Source: Zhongshania sp.
GTDB lineage: Bacteria; Pseudomonadota; Gammaproteobacteria; Pseudomonadales; Spongiibacteraceae
Assembly (NCBI RefSeq): GCF_029212375.1
Contig: NZ_JARGNU010000023.1
Span: forward strand, 1-49,821
DNA length: 49,821 bases
Direction: 5' to 3'
In this document: one piece after another, positions 34,863-44,016 of the stretch
How the letters are laid out: each line of letters starts with the position of its first letter
Numbering within the stretch: position 1 is the stretch's first letter
Notes under the pieces: model-generated
Told to the model about the DNA's origin: nothing
The model's database searches: none
What the model saw: only the letters and a program-made list of their open reading frames with translations
Translations under genes and position numbers: made by a program

Positions 34863-35403
34863 CGGATCCGTCTCTTCACGCTGTATTTTGAGTCTGGGAC
34901 CGAAGTGGTGTGGCCAGTTTTAGCCATTACGCTGGCGTAAAACAGGGCGCACGAAGTGCAATGTCTTAAAGAGACTGTTGTGTGACATAGTGAGATGTTG
35001 GTTGCTAATAGTAAAACAACGTACCCATCGCTGTGCCTGCACAGCCCCAATAAGAATCGAGCCTCCCTTCGATTTCCTATCACTCGGCTGTGACTTAATA
35101 ATACGTACTTATACCGAGGCATACACGAACCTAAGTGTGACATAGTGCTCATGAATGATAATTGGCACTGAACTTTTGGGAAGTAGCTTAGACCTACTAC
35201 ACAAAAAATAAGAAGTGAGAAAATCTGTGAAAGACATCTGCATAAAGATTACATTTATAGGCTTATGTCCACAGTTAGTAATAATGAATGTTGAGTAAAA
35301 GTCGAAAATTAGTTTGCGAGCAAAACCAAACCGTTATCTCTACCGGTTTGGCTTTGTTGTATGAGGCTATAGCGAGTTTGATTTGGGGTTGGGCGGGTGC
35401 TGT
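34863..35403. other. Regulatory-size intergenic region upstream of the NRPS gene
   Basis: About 540 bases between the NRPS and sulfotransferase genes. The 13-mer GTGTGACATAGTG occurs twice in direct orientation (34980-34992 and 35135-35147), 155 bp apart, possibly binding sites for a regulator of the NRPS operon. The minus-strand frame at 34859-35152 is Cys-rich, lacks a ribosome-binding site and family-like sequence, and is not called as a gene. Confidence 0.5.
35321..35356 (-). terminator. Hairpin downstream of the sulfotransferase gene
   Basis: Arms CAAA-A-CCAAACCG and CGGTTTGG-C-TTTG pair with one mismatch around a 10-nt loop, about 50 nt after the sulfotransferase stop. On the minus strand only a short T-run is part of or next to the stem, so terminator strength is uncertain. 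Confidence 0.45.
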
Positions 35404-36393
35404 CTAGGAGTGAGCCGCCGCGTCTAGCATTGCCGACAGCTGCGCTTGGTAGTTCTCTAAAACAGGGTTTAAATTATGACGTTGGCGCACGGTCATGGCA
35501 TTTGGGGTATCGCACAGATCAATATTAAGCAGTGGCTGCAACTTTTGCATTGCGGCGCTTGGGTCGGCTATTAACTCTGCATAATCGAGCTCGATTGCGT
35601 GACTGCTAGGCATACTCGCAATTTCGCTGCGGTAAATGGCCACTTGTTTGGCAAGATCCTTAGCCAGCAGTGACCGGGCCGCGAGGCTGGTTAATTTTCT
35701 GCCCAAGCCAGCGCGGCAGCCGCGCAGTATTTGCCACGCGCAGTAACCGGCGCGGTAGCCGCGACGGCCATGGCCGGTGTCTAAAAGCATTTCTAAATAT
35801 TTTTGCGGCCCTTCAATGTAAGCAAGTAAGGCGTTTAACATGCTATTGAGGACGGCGATTGGTTCGCGGCGTATGTAAACGAAGCGCGCCTCTGGAAACC
35901 GCGCCAAAATAGATTGCGCGTTGCCGGTGTCCCAAGGATTTTTTAATAATACCGCTTGGCTCCCTGGCTCGACCGCAATCAACTTGCGACACAGCTGGCT
36001 GAATAAGGCGGTGTTTTGTTCGCTCAGCTTGAACGTGCCACTTTTTTTACGCAATAAAAATCCGTATTCCTCTACGGCGTCGGCATTAATAGTTGTGCCG
36101 TCGATATTGCGGTCAGTGATGCCCATGGCTTTAAAACACCGATTAAGCCGATCTTTGTCGCGGCCTTCGGTGTTGTGGTGGTGATTGAGCAAAAGTCGAT
36201 CAAAGTACATTAGATGGTAGAGCGTTAAATGCGCCACCGGAAAAGATTTTGCCATGCAGTCGTATAGAAAAGTGGTACCTGAGCGATGCAGGCCCATAAT
36301 GAAGATAGGTCGTACTGGTATTTTGGCCAACTCGCCGGCGTAGTTAACATCTTCATCTGCACGGGGAAAACAAGGGTCTACAGGGTATTTCAA
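35404..36393 (-). CDS. PAPS-dependent sulfotransferase family protein
   Basis: A 329-aa protein. The 5'-phosphosulfate-binding loop is PIFIMGLHRSGTTFLYDCM near residue 30. The 3'-phosphate region is ARFVYIRREPIAVLNSMLN, and LLKNPWDTGNAQ is also family-like. The enzyme would transfer sulfate from PAPS to a hydroxyl or amine. Because the NRPS cluster is adjacent on the same strand, sulfation of its product is possible, but a 540-bp gap separates them and independent function is equally likely. Confidence 0.82.
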   Translation of the reverse strand: MKYPVDPCFPRADEDVNYAGELAKIPVRPIFIMGLHRSGTTFLYDCMAKSFPVAHLTLYHLMYFDRLLLNHHHNTEGRDKDRLNRCFKAMGITDRNIDGTTINADAVEEYGFLLRKKSGTFKLSEQNTALFSQLCRKLIAVEPGSQAVLLKNPWDTGNAQSILARFPEARFVYIRREPIAVLNSMLNALLAYIEGPQKYLEMLLDTGHGRRGYRAGYCAWQILRGCRAGLGRKLTSLAARSLLAKDLAKQVAIYRSEIASMPSSHAIELDYAELIADPSAAMQKLQPLLNIDLCDTPNAMTVRQRHNLNPVLENYQAQLSAMLDAAAHS

Positions 36394-36712
36394 GGGCTGC
36401 CTCAGAGTCAGTTCTAAACGTCAAAATGCCGAGCAAAAATATAGCTGGGCAAGCTAAGCCGCTACTTTACTTGATTGTGTGGCCTGAATGCTGAGTAGCG
36501 TTAGGTTCTGAGAGGCAATACACATTTTCTGCTTGTTGTTTAAGCCCCGCCGTATTTCATTGCATGGTTATTAAAAACCACTATGGCGCGGTGTGTGTAT
36601 ATTGGGTTCTAGAGGGGGTGAAAGGGCAATCCTAGCGCTTGATTGAGAATGAAGGGCTCGCAAGACTTGTTCCTTCATTCTCAGATCAATATGCATTAAG
36701 GCTTATGCAAAA
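36394..36712. other. Intergenic region with a long stem-loop
   Basis: No gene is seen. At 36639-36689 an almost perfect stem (11 bp GAGAATGAAGG/CCTTCATTCTC plus 5 bp TTGAT/ATCAA, with a small internal loop) encloses a 16-nt loop. It sits 24 nt beyond the stop of the minus-strand secreted-protein gene and lacks a T-run, so it may protect the 3' end of that transcript. Confidence 0.55.
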
Positions 36713-37174
36713 TTACAGTACGCCAGCTAATACAGGGCTGCTGGTATTCACCAAAGTGATTACTACAGGTACTAATTCTCCAGCCAAATCCGGAACAAGC
36801 GGCAGGCCACCGCCGAACGCGCCGCTGCCTAGCAAGGAACCTAATTGTGGTGTGAGGGTATTGACCAGCTCTATGACTACTGGAACTGCACTGGCAGCGA
36901 CGGTACTGGTGAGGTCTGTAACCACAGGTAGAAGACCGCCAACAAGGTCGTTGCTAAGTAATTGACCTAGCACCGGCAAGGTGGTACCTACGCCGTCTAA
37001 TGCGAGTGGCGTTACGCCGCCCAAGAGGCTGTCGATCGGTAAACCCGCGCTTAGTAAATTTAAGCTTGGCATGCCGCCAGTGCTAAGGCCGCCACCGAGT
37101 AGCCCAACAACTTGGGCTTGGCTGGCGCTGCTCATGGATAGGGCGAGAAGTAAGGCTAGGTGATGGGCTTTCAT
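36713..37174 (-). CDS. Secreted hydrophobic Gly/Leu/Val-rich protein, 153 aa
   Basis: I do not recognise a family. A signal peptide (MKAHHLALLLALSMSSASQA) precedes a mature part built almost only of Gly, Leu, Val, Pro, Ser and Thr, without Cys, His or aromatic residues. Quasi-repeats of the type PVVxxLxxT occur (LLPVVTDLTSTV, VPVVIELVNTLTP, LVPVVITLVNTSSP). This suggests a surface or cell-envelope protein with a repetitive amphipathic fold. It is monocistronic, with a large stem-loop after the stop. Confidence 0.6.
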   Translation of the reverse strand: MKAHHLALLLALSMSSASQAQVVGLLGGGLSTGGMPSLNLLSAGLPIDSLLGGVTPLALDGVGTTLPVLGQLLSNDLVGGLLPVVTDLTSTVAASAVPVVIELVNTLTPQLGSLLGSGAFGGGLPLVPDLAGELVPVVITLVNTSSPVLAGVL

Positions 37175-37624
37175 ATTTAATTCCTCAAATTAATTAAATT
37201 GCTATGACACGAAGCTTGGTAAGCTGAGGGTCATTCAGCAAATTAAGTGCCAAAGGATAATTTATTAAAATTAAAGTCATTATTGTCAGGCTTATTAATA
37301 TCGGTAGACGCGCCGCTAAGCCTTACAGGGTAGGTGTTTATACTTACCGTGGTCTGGAATTAGCAATAGCTTAAATTTGTGTGCCGAGCCAGAGGCGCAT
37401 GGTGGTACGGCGGCATAGATATATTTTTCGCTTCATTTTGCAGCACTAGGTCTTCAGGGGCGTGGTGTCTATTAGTGCATTCTAGCGCTGAATGCCCTTA
37501 TTCATTGCGCTGTAAGGGCCTGAATTATTGTAGAAATAGGCTTAAGTCGGCCCAGCAGGCAGATCCCCCCAACAGCATCACTACTGCTATAATCCGCGTT
37601 TTACTCTAGGACAAACGCCCCAGC
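37175..37624. other. Intergenic region with promoter for the SMC operon
   Basis: About 450 bases, no gene supported. An extended -10 element TGCTATAAT lies at 37585-37593, 31 nt before the SMC gene ATG, without a recognisable -35 box. A plus-strand frame at 37379-37609 shows no ribosome-binding site or family-like sequence. Confidence 0.5.
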
Positions 37625-40600
37625 ATGTACGGTCTTAAACAAATAATCATGATCGACGGCCATATTGCCGGCAAAGTAACCCGCATCAATGTCTCTGAAA
37701 ACGCCAATTTATCGGGTACCAATGGCGCGGGTAAAACTACCATACTCAAGCTATTGCCGTTTTTCTTGGGGATTACCCCGTCTGAGCTAATCAGCAAGGG
37801 CTCTACCAAAAAGCCCTTTGTTGAGTACTATTTGCCGCGCCCGAGCAGCTATTTGGTGTTTGAGTACGAGCGCGAGAGCGGCAGGGTGTGCGCGGTTGTC
37901 TATCGTCACTCCTCGGGCCGCACGCCTTCGTATCGGTTTTTGCACGCGCCTTTTGCCATCGAACAATTTAGCTTTATTGCGGACGGCGGTAAGCGCCGCT
38001 TATTTAATAACCAAGAGATTAGCGGCCATTGGCGGAGTTTAGGGCTGGAGTTCACCCATCGCCAAATAGACACCATTATGGATTACCGCGCCGTTATTCA
38101 AAACGACCGCGGCTTGCTCGCTCGCCAACAGGGCTTGCGCGCCGTTGCTGCACGTTACTGCATGGGCGACCAGAAAACCCATATGCAGCATATGGAAAAG
38201 CTGGTTCACGCCACCTTGGGCAAAGACAATAAGCTCACCCGCATTAAACTGATGCTGGCCAGAATCATGGAAGAGGAGGGCATTAGCTTTCCTAAAATTA
38301 CCCTGCACCGAGAAAACGAAGAGTCGGTGCTCAGTATTTCCACCCTGCGAGATTTTCAGGGCCAGCTGCCTGAGTTGCGCAAAGTCATCAATCAAAACAG
38401 CGAGCTAAACCTTAGCTACGCAGAGCTCGGCGCGATTATTGGCGGCTTGCTTATTCACGAAGAGCAGACTCAGGCGCGCTTATCCGAGCTTGAGGCGGAG
38501 TTCGAGGAAATCACGCAGCGAATTCTAATTGAGAACGAACGCTACGACGGCCAAACCAGCGAGCTTAGCGCCAAGCGCAACGACCTAAAATCGCGCTGCA
38601 ATAGCCTGTATAACGACATTGAAACCTTGCAGGCCGCCGCCGATGCGTGGGACGAAATGGGTATAGAGGCGATTATTGCCGACTACGCCATGCTGCCATT
38701 TTTTGAAACCCAAGCGGCACAGGCCAAGGAAACCCTCGATAGCTTGCTGTCTGAGCAGCAGGATTTAGTGCAGCGCTTTGAACGCCTTGGCGAGCAGGCC
38801 AAGCGTGATCATCAGCGCCAAGCGGCAGATATGGACGGCGAACTCGCAATACAGCGTGAGCAGCTTCATCACGCTAAGTCCGACTATGAGGATGAGCGCA
38901 CTGAGGAGTTTCAAAATCATAGTAAGCACCTTAGCCAGCTTGCCGCGAATCAGCGGCCAGAGCGCGACGCCGCAATGCTTAAGCTCAATGCCGCGCAGGC
39001 GGAATACGATAATCCGCCGCTTAGCGAGGAAGAGCGTTTAAGCCTAGAGCTTGCCGAAGCAGCCGTTGAGCGAGCCGAGTTGGCGCTTGAGCACCAAGCC
39101 CCTCAGCTCGACAGCCTAAAAAACCGTTATGAGCAGGCGATTAGCGCGCGGGAAAACGCAGAAAGTGAGCGTCAGCAAAGTGCCAATGTGCGCAGCGATA
39201 TTGAAAAACAATATCGCGAGCAACTGGCGCTGCACAGCCCAGACGACAAATCCTTGCTGTCGGTATTGCGTGAACAGCAGCCAGATTGGGCGCAGAGCAT
39301 TGGTCGGGTCATTAATCCAGAATTGCTACAGCGTCGGGATTTACACCCCACTAAAACCAGCGGCGACAACCACCATCTTCTTGGTTGGGATCTGAAGCTC
39401 GATGCCATCGAAATACCCAGCTACGCCCAGTCGCAAGCTGAACTTCAGCAAAATCTAGATGCGCTTAAACGCCGTGTTGAGTCCGCAAAAAAAGACGAAG
39501 AAGCCTGCGAGAACGGCCTGCAAAAGGCTAACAAGCTGGTTCAAGAAGCGGATAGCGCCTTTCAAGAGGGGCGCCATACCCAACAAAATTTAGCGCGCCA
39601 GCTAAAAGCGGCCAAAGATGCCAGAGATCGCGAGCGTCAGCAGCAACGCGACATTCGAGTAAATCGCAAACTGCTCGCCGAGCAAAGCCTAAACGACGCC
39701 AAAGCTGCCTTTGCCAGCGTGGAAGAGCGCCAAGCCGAGCAGCTGCGGGTATTTAACGAACAGCATCACGAAGCCTTGGCTAATTTGCAGTCTAATTTTG
39801 CACAGAGTAAATCGCGTTTAGATTTAGCGATTGATCAGATTCGGCTGCGGCGCAAAGAGTGCGACAGTCAATTAGCAGAGCTGCTGAAACGCAATAAGCA
39901 AGACATGGCCCGCGCCCTGCGCGACGAAGGCGTAGACGAAAAAAGAGTAGAAGAAGCCTCAGCAGCGGCCAAGTCGAGTCAGGCTTTTTGCCTTGAGCTA
40001 AAAGCCAAGCGCAACGACATCGACAGCTATAAAGAGTGGAAAACCCACAAACTACCTAATATGGCGGGTTACAACACGGCCTTGCGTGAAGCTGAGGCGC
40101 AGTTGCAGGAGGTTAACGATAGCCTTGAACGCGCCATGGCCGATCATAATCGCGCTCTAAAATTGAATAGGGCAGAGCAAACCCGTATTGAAGAAGCTCG
40201 GCGCCACGCCCGTGACTTACTAGAGCGCCTTCGTCAGCAATTGCAGCAAACTGGCCGCGCCAGCATGGCGAAAACCCCAAGCACCGCCTCGGCAGATATG
40301 TTGCTGCACGAAGCGGCAGAATTGCTGAAGCTCCAACAGCAGTTAATTAAAAGTATTCAAGCGGGTATTCGCAACGCCGAGCGAATTCTGAGCAAATCGC
40401 CTAACAGTGATATTGCCATTCTCTGGGAGCGCTTGTGCAGCCAAGCGTGGGATGAGTCTGGTTTACTCGCCGACAGTGATGACGCCTGGCGGCAAAAACC
40501 AAAGGTAATCGAACATTTACTAGACGACGCACTGCCGCAAATGAAGCGCTCGCTGCTCGCGTCTTTCCAAAATATGGGCGATCAGCTGGCCGATATTTAC

Positions 40601-41287
40601 GCGGGCTTAGGCCGTATTCGCAGCAGTATTAAAACTGAATCGCGGCGGGTTAGTAGAGCCATTGATAATAATCTGCGCTTTAGTGCGCTGAGTAATATCG
40701 AGGTTAAATTATCGTCGCGGGTTGAACTGCAAGAGTATTGGGATGCCTTGGCGGCCTTTCAGCGCAGCTGGGTAAATTGGCAGTTAGAACGCAGCGGCGA
40801 ATTACCGCCTGCCCACGTTGCCGATGCAATGATGGACGCGATCATGGGTCTGCGCCAAAGCCGGATTAGCGACAGTCTGGAGTCGCTTTTCGATTTAGAA
40901 ATTTCGATCACCGAAAACGGCCAGTGCGCCACCGTGCGCAATGAAGCGCAAATGGAAGATTTTAGCTCCACCGGCCTCATGTATCTGGCGCTGTGCTCAA
41001 TTTTTGTCGGCCTAATGCGGGAGTTATGCCCAAACCGCGAGGTGTTGATTCACTGGCCGCTAGACGAATTGGGCACCTTGGCCCACGAGAACGTCGATTT
41101 ATTATTTACCATGCTCAGAGAAAACGGCGTGATGATTTTGGGCGGTTTTCCGTCTTCAGACCCGCAGCTGCTAAAACACTTCACTTATAAGCACGTGATT
41201 GAGCAGGGCAAGCCGCTCATCGAATTAGACCTTGCCGAAGATAAGCTCGACGTACTAAGCAAGGCCGCACTGGAGGCAGCACAATGA
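37625..41287 (+). CDS. SMC-like ATPase of a Wadjet/Mks condensin system (JetC/MksB-type)
   Basis: A 1220-aa SMC-family protein. The N-terminal head has the P-loop GTNGAGKT at 31-38. About 600 residues of Glu/Gln/Ala-rich coiled coil follow (about 260-900), broken by a short hinge-like section (near 540-600, containing DDKSLLSVLREQQPDWAQSI). The C-terminal head has the signature-like FSSTGLMYLALCSIF and Walker B VLIHWPLDELGTL near 1140-1152. This HWPLDELGTL form is typical of MukB-like condensins in plasmid-defence operons rather than housekeeping SMC. It would extrude DNA loops with its two partner subunits. Its stop overlaps the next gene by 4 nt. Confidence 0.87.
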   Translation: MYGLKQIIMIDGHIAGKVTRINVSENANLSGTNGAGKTTILKLLPFFLGITPSELISKGSTKKPFVEYYLPRPSSYLVFEYERESGRVCAVVYRHSSGRTPSYRFLHAPFAIEQFSFIADGGKRRLFNNQEISGHWRSLGLEFTHRQIDTIMDYRAVIQNDRGLLARQQGLRAVAARYCMGDQKTHMQHMEKLVHATLGKDNKLTRIKLMLARIMEEEGISFPKITLHRENEESVLSISTLRDFQGQLPELRKVINQNSELNLSYAELGAIIGGLLIHEEQTQARLSELEAEFEEITQRILIENERYDGQTSELSAKRNDLKSRCNSLYNDIETLQAAADAWDEMGIEAIIADYAMLPFFETQAAQAKETLDSLLSEQQDLVQRFERLGEQAKRDHQRQAADMDGELAIQREQLHHAKSDYEDERTEEFQNHSKHLSQLAANQRPERDAAMLKLNAAQAEYDNPPLSEEERLSLELAEAAVERAELALEHQAPQLDSLKNRYEQAISARENAESERQQSANVRSDIEKQYREQLALHSPDDKSLLSVLREQQPDWAQSIGRVINPELLQRRDLHPTKTSGDNHHLLGWDLKLDAIEIPSYAQSQAELQQNLDALKRRVESAKKDEEACENGLQKANKLVQEADSAFQEGRHTQQNLARQLKAAKDARDRERQQQRDIRVNRKLLAEQSLNDAKAAFASVEERQAEQLRVFNEQHHEALANLQSNFAQSKSRLDLAIDQIRLRRKECDSQLAELLKRNKQDMARALRDEGVDEKRVEEASAAAKSSQAFCLELKAKRNDIDSYKEWKTHKLPNMAGYNTALREAEAQLQEVNDSLERAMADHNRALKLNRAEQTRIEEARRHARDLLERLRQQLQQTGRASMAKTPSTASADMLLHEAAELLKLQQQLIKSIQAGIRNAERILSKSPNSDIAILWERLCSQAWDESGLLADSDDAWRQKPKVIEHLLDDALPQMKRSLLASFQNMGDQLADIYAGLGRIRSSIKTESRRVSRAIDNNLRFSALSNIEVKLSSRVELQEYWDALAAFQRSWVNWQLERSGELPPAHVADAMMDAIMGLRQSRISDSLESLFDLEISITENGQCATVRNEAQMEDFSSTGLMYLALCSIFVGLMRELCPNREVLIHWPLDELGTLAHENVDLLFTMLRENGVMILGGFPSSDPQLLKHFTYKHVIEQGKPLIELDLAEDKLDVLSKAALEAAQ

Positions 41288-41904
41288 ACGATTTATTTGC
41301 CGAAGTGGTCGAGGCGCTGTTGGCTGGCAAGTTTATTTGCGAATATTCAAACCCCGAGCAATTCCAGTTTTTACTAAACGACGGCCGCCGCGACAAGGTA
41401 AATCACTACGTCGGCCAGATGGGTCGCGAGTTGCAGTGCTCTCCTGGCGGCGAAACCTATTATTTGGTGATGCAAAGTTTGGCGCGGCCCGAAACTCAGC
41501 GCGCCGTGGTTGAAACCATGCGCTCGGTAATCAACGAACTAGAGCCGATTATTCGCTGCTTACAGTTAATCGATTCAGCCCAAAAAAATGACAGTCCGCT
41601 ACTGCCCGGCGACACCCTGCGCGAAAGCGTGATTCTGCGTGCCATTGAAGATGCCCCCGCGGCGATTGAAGAGTTAGAGGCCCTAGCGCGCAGCCAAAAA
41701 TTCAAAACTACCGCCAGCGGCCTTGCCGGAAAACTGCGGGGTATTTTAGCCAAACTGGTGGATTCCGGCTATTTGCTGCACCCCAACGAAGGCTTTTACA
41801 CCGCTACCGGCAAATGGGCGTGGCTCTATGAAGTAATCGATTTTGTGGTGCACCACGAGCATATCGATGTGCAAGAGGAGCACGAGCAGGAGTCGTTGCT
41901 ATGA
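41284..41904 (+). CDS. MksE/JetB-like winged-helix subunit of the condensin
   Basis: A 206-aa acidic protein. Its position, size and C-terminal winged-helix-like part (GILAKLVDSGYLLHPNEGFY, then TATGKWAWLYEVIDF) match the MksE/JetB (KITE) subunit that bridges the kleisin. Sequence similarity by eye is weak, so the assignment rests mainly on the operon. It overlaps both neighbours by 4 nt, indicating stoichiometric co-translation. Confidence 0.7.
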   Translation: MNDLFAEVVEALLAGKFICEYSNPEQFQFLLNDGRRDKVNHYVGQMGRELQCSPGGETYYLVMQSLARPETQRAVVETMRSVINELEPIIRCLQLIDSAQKNDSPLLPGDTLRESVILRAIEDAPAAIEELEALARSQKFKTTASGLAGKLRGILAKLVDSGYLLHPNEGFYTATGKWAWLYEVIDFVVHHEHIDVQEEHEQESLL

Positions 41905-43130
41905 GCACCCGCAGCTTATTTGGTGCGCTCTATCAGCATGCCGAGCTAATTGATCAGGGCTATTCTGACCCTGGCATGGAATTGCCAGAAAGCCCCGACA
42001 TTAGCCGGATAATCGACAGCTTAATTAGTAATAAAATTGCCTGGCGTCCAGATATTTACGGCGGTGTTCGGCTAACCAAACCCGTGCGGGAATTGCTAGA
42101 TCGTCACCACCAAAAGGAAAGACTACGCCATTTAGACGCCGATATTGGCGGCCGCATCGACTTGATTCGTCGGCAAATGCTGATGTACATCAATGCCGTG
42201 CGCAGCGCCGACCGCAGCGACGATATACAAATGCTGCTATACAGTATTCGCGAGCAAGTCTACGAGCTGGCGGAGCTGCTTAAAGACAATACCCGGCGGC
42301 TTTGGTATCGGGTAGAAAACGATTTTATGTATGTGGTTTCCATCGAAGCCAAAATTGCCGAGAACAACACCGCCATTGAACAAGCCGAGCGGCTGTCGGA
42401 AGCCCTCACTGCCATTAATATCGAGGCCTTGTACGACGACTGTGGCGGCGACCGCCAACTGCGCCAATTATTTGCGGTGGTATTGCAAGACGCGGTGAGC
42501 AGTGCGCGCTCAGAACTTATCGACTTGCTGGTACGTATGCGCGCCTCCTTGTTTAAATTTCAAAGCTTGGCGCGCAATGCCCGCAATGTTCGGGCCTTGC
42601 AGCGTTTCTTTCAGCACCAGCCGGGCTATCGCTTCGACCATCTGTTTGAGAGCATGCACCTGCCCGCGCCGGCGCGCTTAGCAACGACGCTACTACTGGC
42701 GCATACCGCCAATGTGCGCAACCCCAACCAAGAAATTATGCTTAGCGATATGCTCCAAGGCCTGCGCCGTCAGCTGGTTGCCGATGAAGACGTGGTGGCC
42801 GTAGCCGAGGATATCGACGACGCGCAAATGCAAACCCAGCTGGTAGCCAGAGACGCCACCACCGCAGCGGCCCGCAATTTCTTTGCTGATTTACTCAGCG
42901 CCAAAACCCCAAAAGCCCAAAGCCAAACGGCGTCAGCCAGCTTAGCCGCTGCGCCCACGGGCACCAGTTTAGAGGCGTGGATATACTATATTTACGGCGA
43001 GTATCAGGGTATGAATAGCGAACTGCGCAATCTGTTTAAACTGGAATGGCTGGGACGTTTTCATGAAGTTTACGACGGCAATTTTCAAAGTACGGACATC
43101 AGGGTATGCCTGAATCGCCCAGCGAATTAA
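41901..43130 (+). CDS. MksF/JetA-like kleisin subunit
   Basis: A 409-aa protein with an N-terminal winged-helix-like region (residues 1-75, including WRPDIYGGVRLTKPVRELLD). A long helical middle follows (RRQMLMYINAVRSADRSDDI and the next 200 residues), then a variable linker and a C-terminal domain (SLEAWIYYIYGEYQGMNSEL). This is the architecture of a bacterial kleisin that closes the SMC ring. It is assigned by order and size within the operon. Its 3' end overlaps the next gene by 25 bp. Confidence 0.7.
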   Translation: MSTRSLFGALYQHAELIDQGYSDPGMELPESPDISRIIDSLISNKIAWRPDIYGGVRLTKPVRELLDRHHQKERLRHLDADIGGRIDLIRRQMLMYINAVRSADRSDDIQMLLYSIREQVYELAELLKDNTRRLWYRVENDFMYVVSIEAKIAENNTAIEQAERLSEALTAINIEALYDDCGGDRQLRQLFAVVLQDAVSSARSELIDLLVRMRASLFKFQSLARNARNVRALQRFFQHQPGYRFDHLFESMHLPAPARLATTLLLAHTANVRNPNQEIMLSDMLQGLRRQLVADEDVVAVAEDIDDAQMQTQLVARDATTAAARNFFADLLSAKTPKAQSQTASASLAAAPTGTSLEAWIYYIYGEYQGMNSELRNLFKLEWLGRFHEVYDGNFQSTDIRVCLNRPAN

Positions 43131-43960
43131 ATGCCAAAGATCTAGAGGTATTGCAGCGCGCCTACCGGCGGCGAGAGCAGCGGGTGTCGTACTCAAACGC
43201 GTGGCAAAATGCGCACGGCTTGTTACGTATCGGCGTGCGCGACGGTAAATACCTGCATCTCACCGATGAAGACTACGACAATCTTCACCTGAGCATAAAG
43301 TCGCTCAAGGGCTTTGATTTGCAAACCGATTCTTTAAACAAGAATAGAGTGGGCGCAGCAAAACTGACCGCCAATGAAAAGCTCGCCAAACACGGCCCCA
43401 GCCATAACTACATCCAAATTGCCTGCCGTAGCGAGGTTTTGGTGGCGGGGCAGAGTATTAAAATACCAGCCTACAGCCAACTGCGTTTACGCTATAAGGA
43501 TCTCGCTCTAGCGCCCCAGCAAAGTATTGTGGTGGTAGAGAACTTAGAAGCCATGAATCACTGGCATCACTTTGTGCTGCCCAGTAGCTTACACAATGCC
43601 ATTGCGGTGTATCGAGGCCACGATGCACTAGCGCGGGGAGTAAAATCTTGGCTGGCTGAATTACATGCCAGCGGGCAATTTATAGTGTACTTTCCCGATT
43701 ACGATTTATCCGGTTTGGGTATTGCGCTGAGTGAAACATGCAATGCAATCTTAATCCCTAGCGATGTTGAGGCCGCGCTGCAAATAAATGCCGACAAGCC
43801 GAGCGCCTTTGCCGCTCAATACGCCGATTTCAGTTCACTTAAAGCGAGAATTCCTGCAGGGTGGGCGCAACTGTTAACGACCATGAAAGCCGACGCAAGC
43901 ACAATCACCCAAGAAGCGATGGCGGCCCATGAGCTGCCACTAATAGTGTTAAATCGCTGA
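43106..43960 (+). CDS. TOPRIM nuclease subunit (JetD/MksG-like), short form
   Basis: A 284-aa protein with a C-terminal TOPRIM domain. The catalytic Glu145 is in SIVVVENLEAMN, and the metal-binding pair Asp198/Asp200 is in FIVYFPDYDLSGLGIA. JetD subunits of Wadjet cleave closed circular plasmids after loop extrusion. Typical type I JetD is longer (near 390 aa, from memory) with an N-terminal arm; here only about 100 residues precede the TOPRIM core. It is the last gene of the coupled operon and lies inside the kleisin stop region. Confidence 0.8.
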   Translation: MPESPSELNAKDLEVLQRAYRRREQRVSYSNAWQNAHGLLRIGVRDGKYLHLTDEDYDNLHLSIKSLKGFDLQTDSLNKNRVGAAKLTANEKLAKHGPSHNYIQIACRSEVLVAGQSIKIPAYSQLRLRYKDLALAPQQSIVVVENLEAMNHWHHFVLPSSLHNAIAVYRGHDALARGVKSWLAELHASGQFIVYFPDYDLSGLGIALSETCNAILIPSDVEAALQINADKPSAFAAQYADFSSLKARIPAGWAQLLTTMKADASTITQEAMAAHELPLIVLNR

Positions 43961-44016
43961 GTGATTTACACGGCGTTGCCACCGCATAACGTAAACCTTC
44001 TTAACAAGAGAATTTT

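Noticed and set aside
34859-35152. 97-aa minus-strand frame directly upstream of the NRPS gene
   Set aside because: No ribosome-binding site, Cys-rich and irregular composition, no family-like motif; more likely promoter DNA of the NRPS operon.
36639-36965. 108-aa plus-strand frame opposite the secreted protein
   Set aside because: Antisense to a gene with a clear signal peptide; its Thr/Ser/Pro-rich content mirrors the repetitive coding strand.
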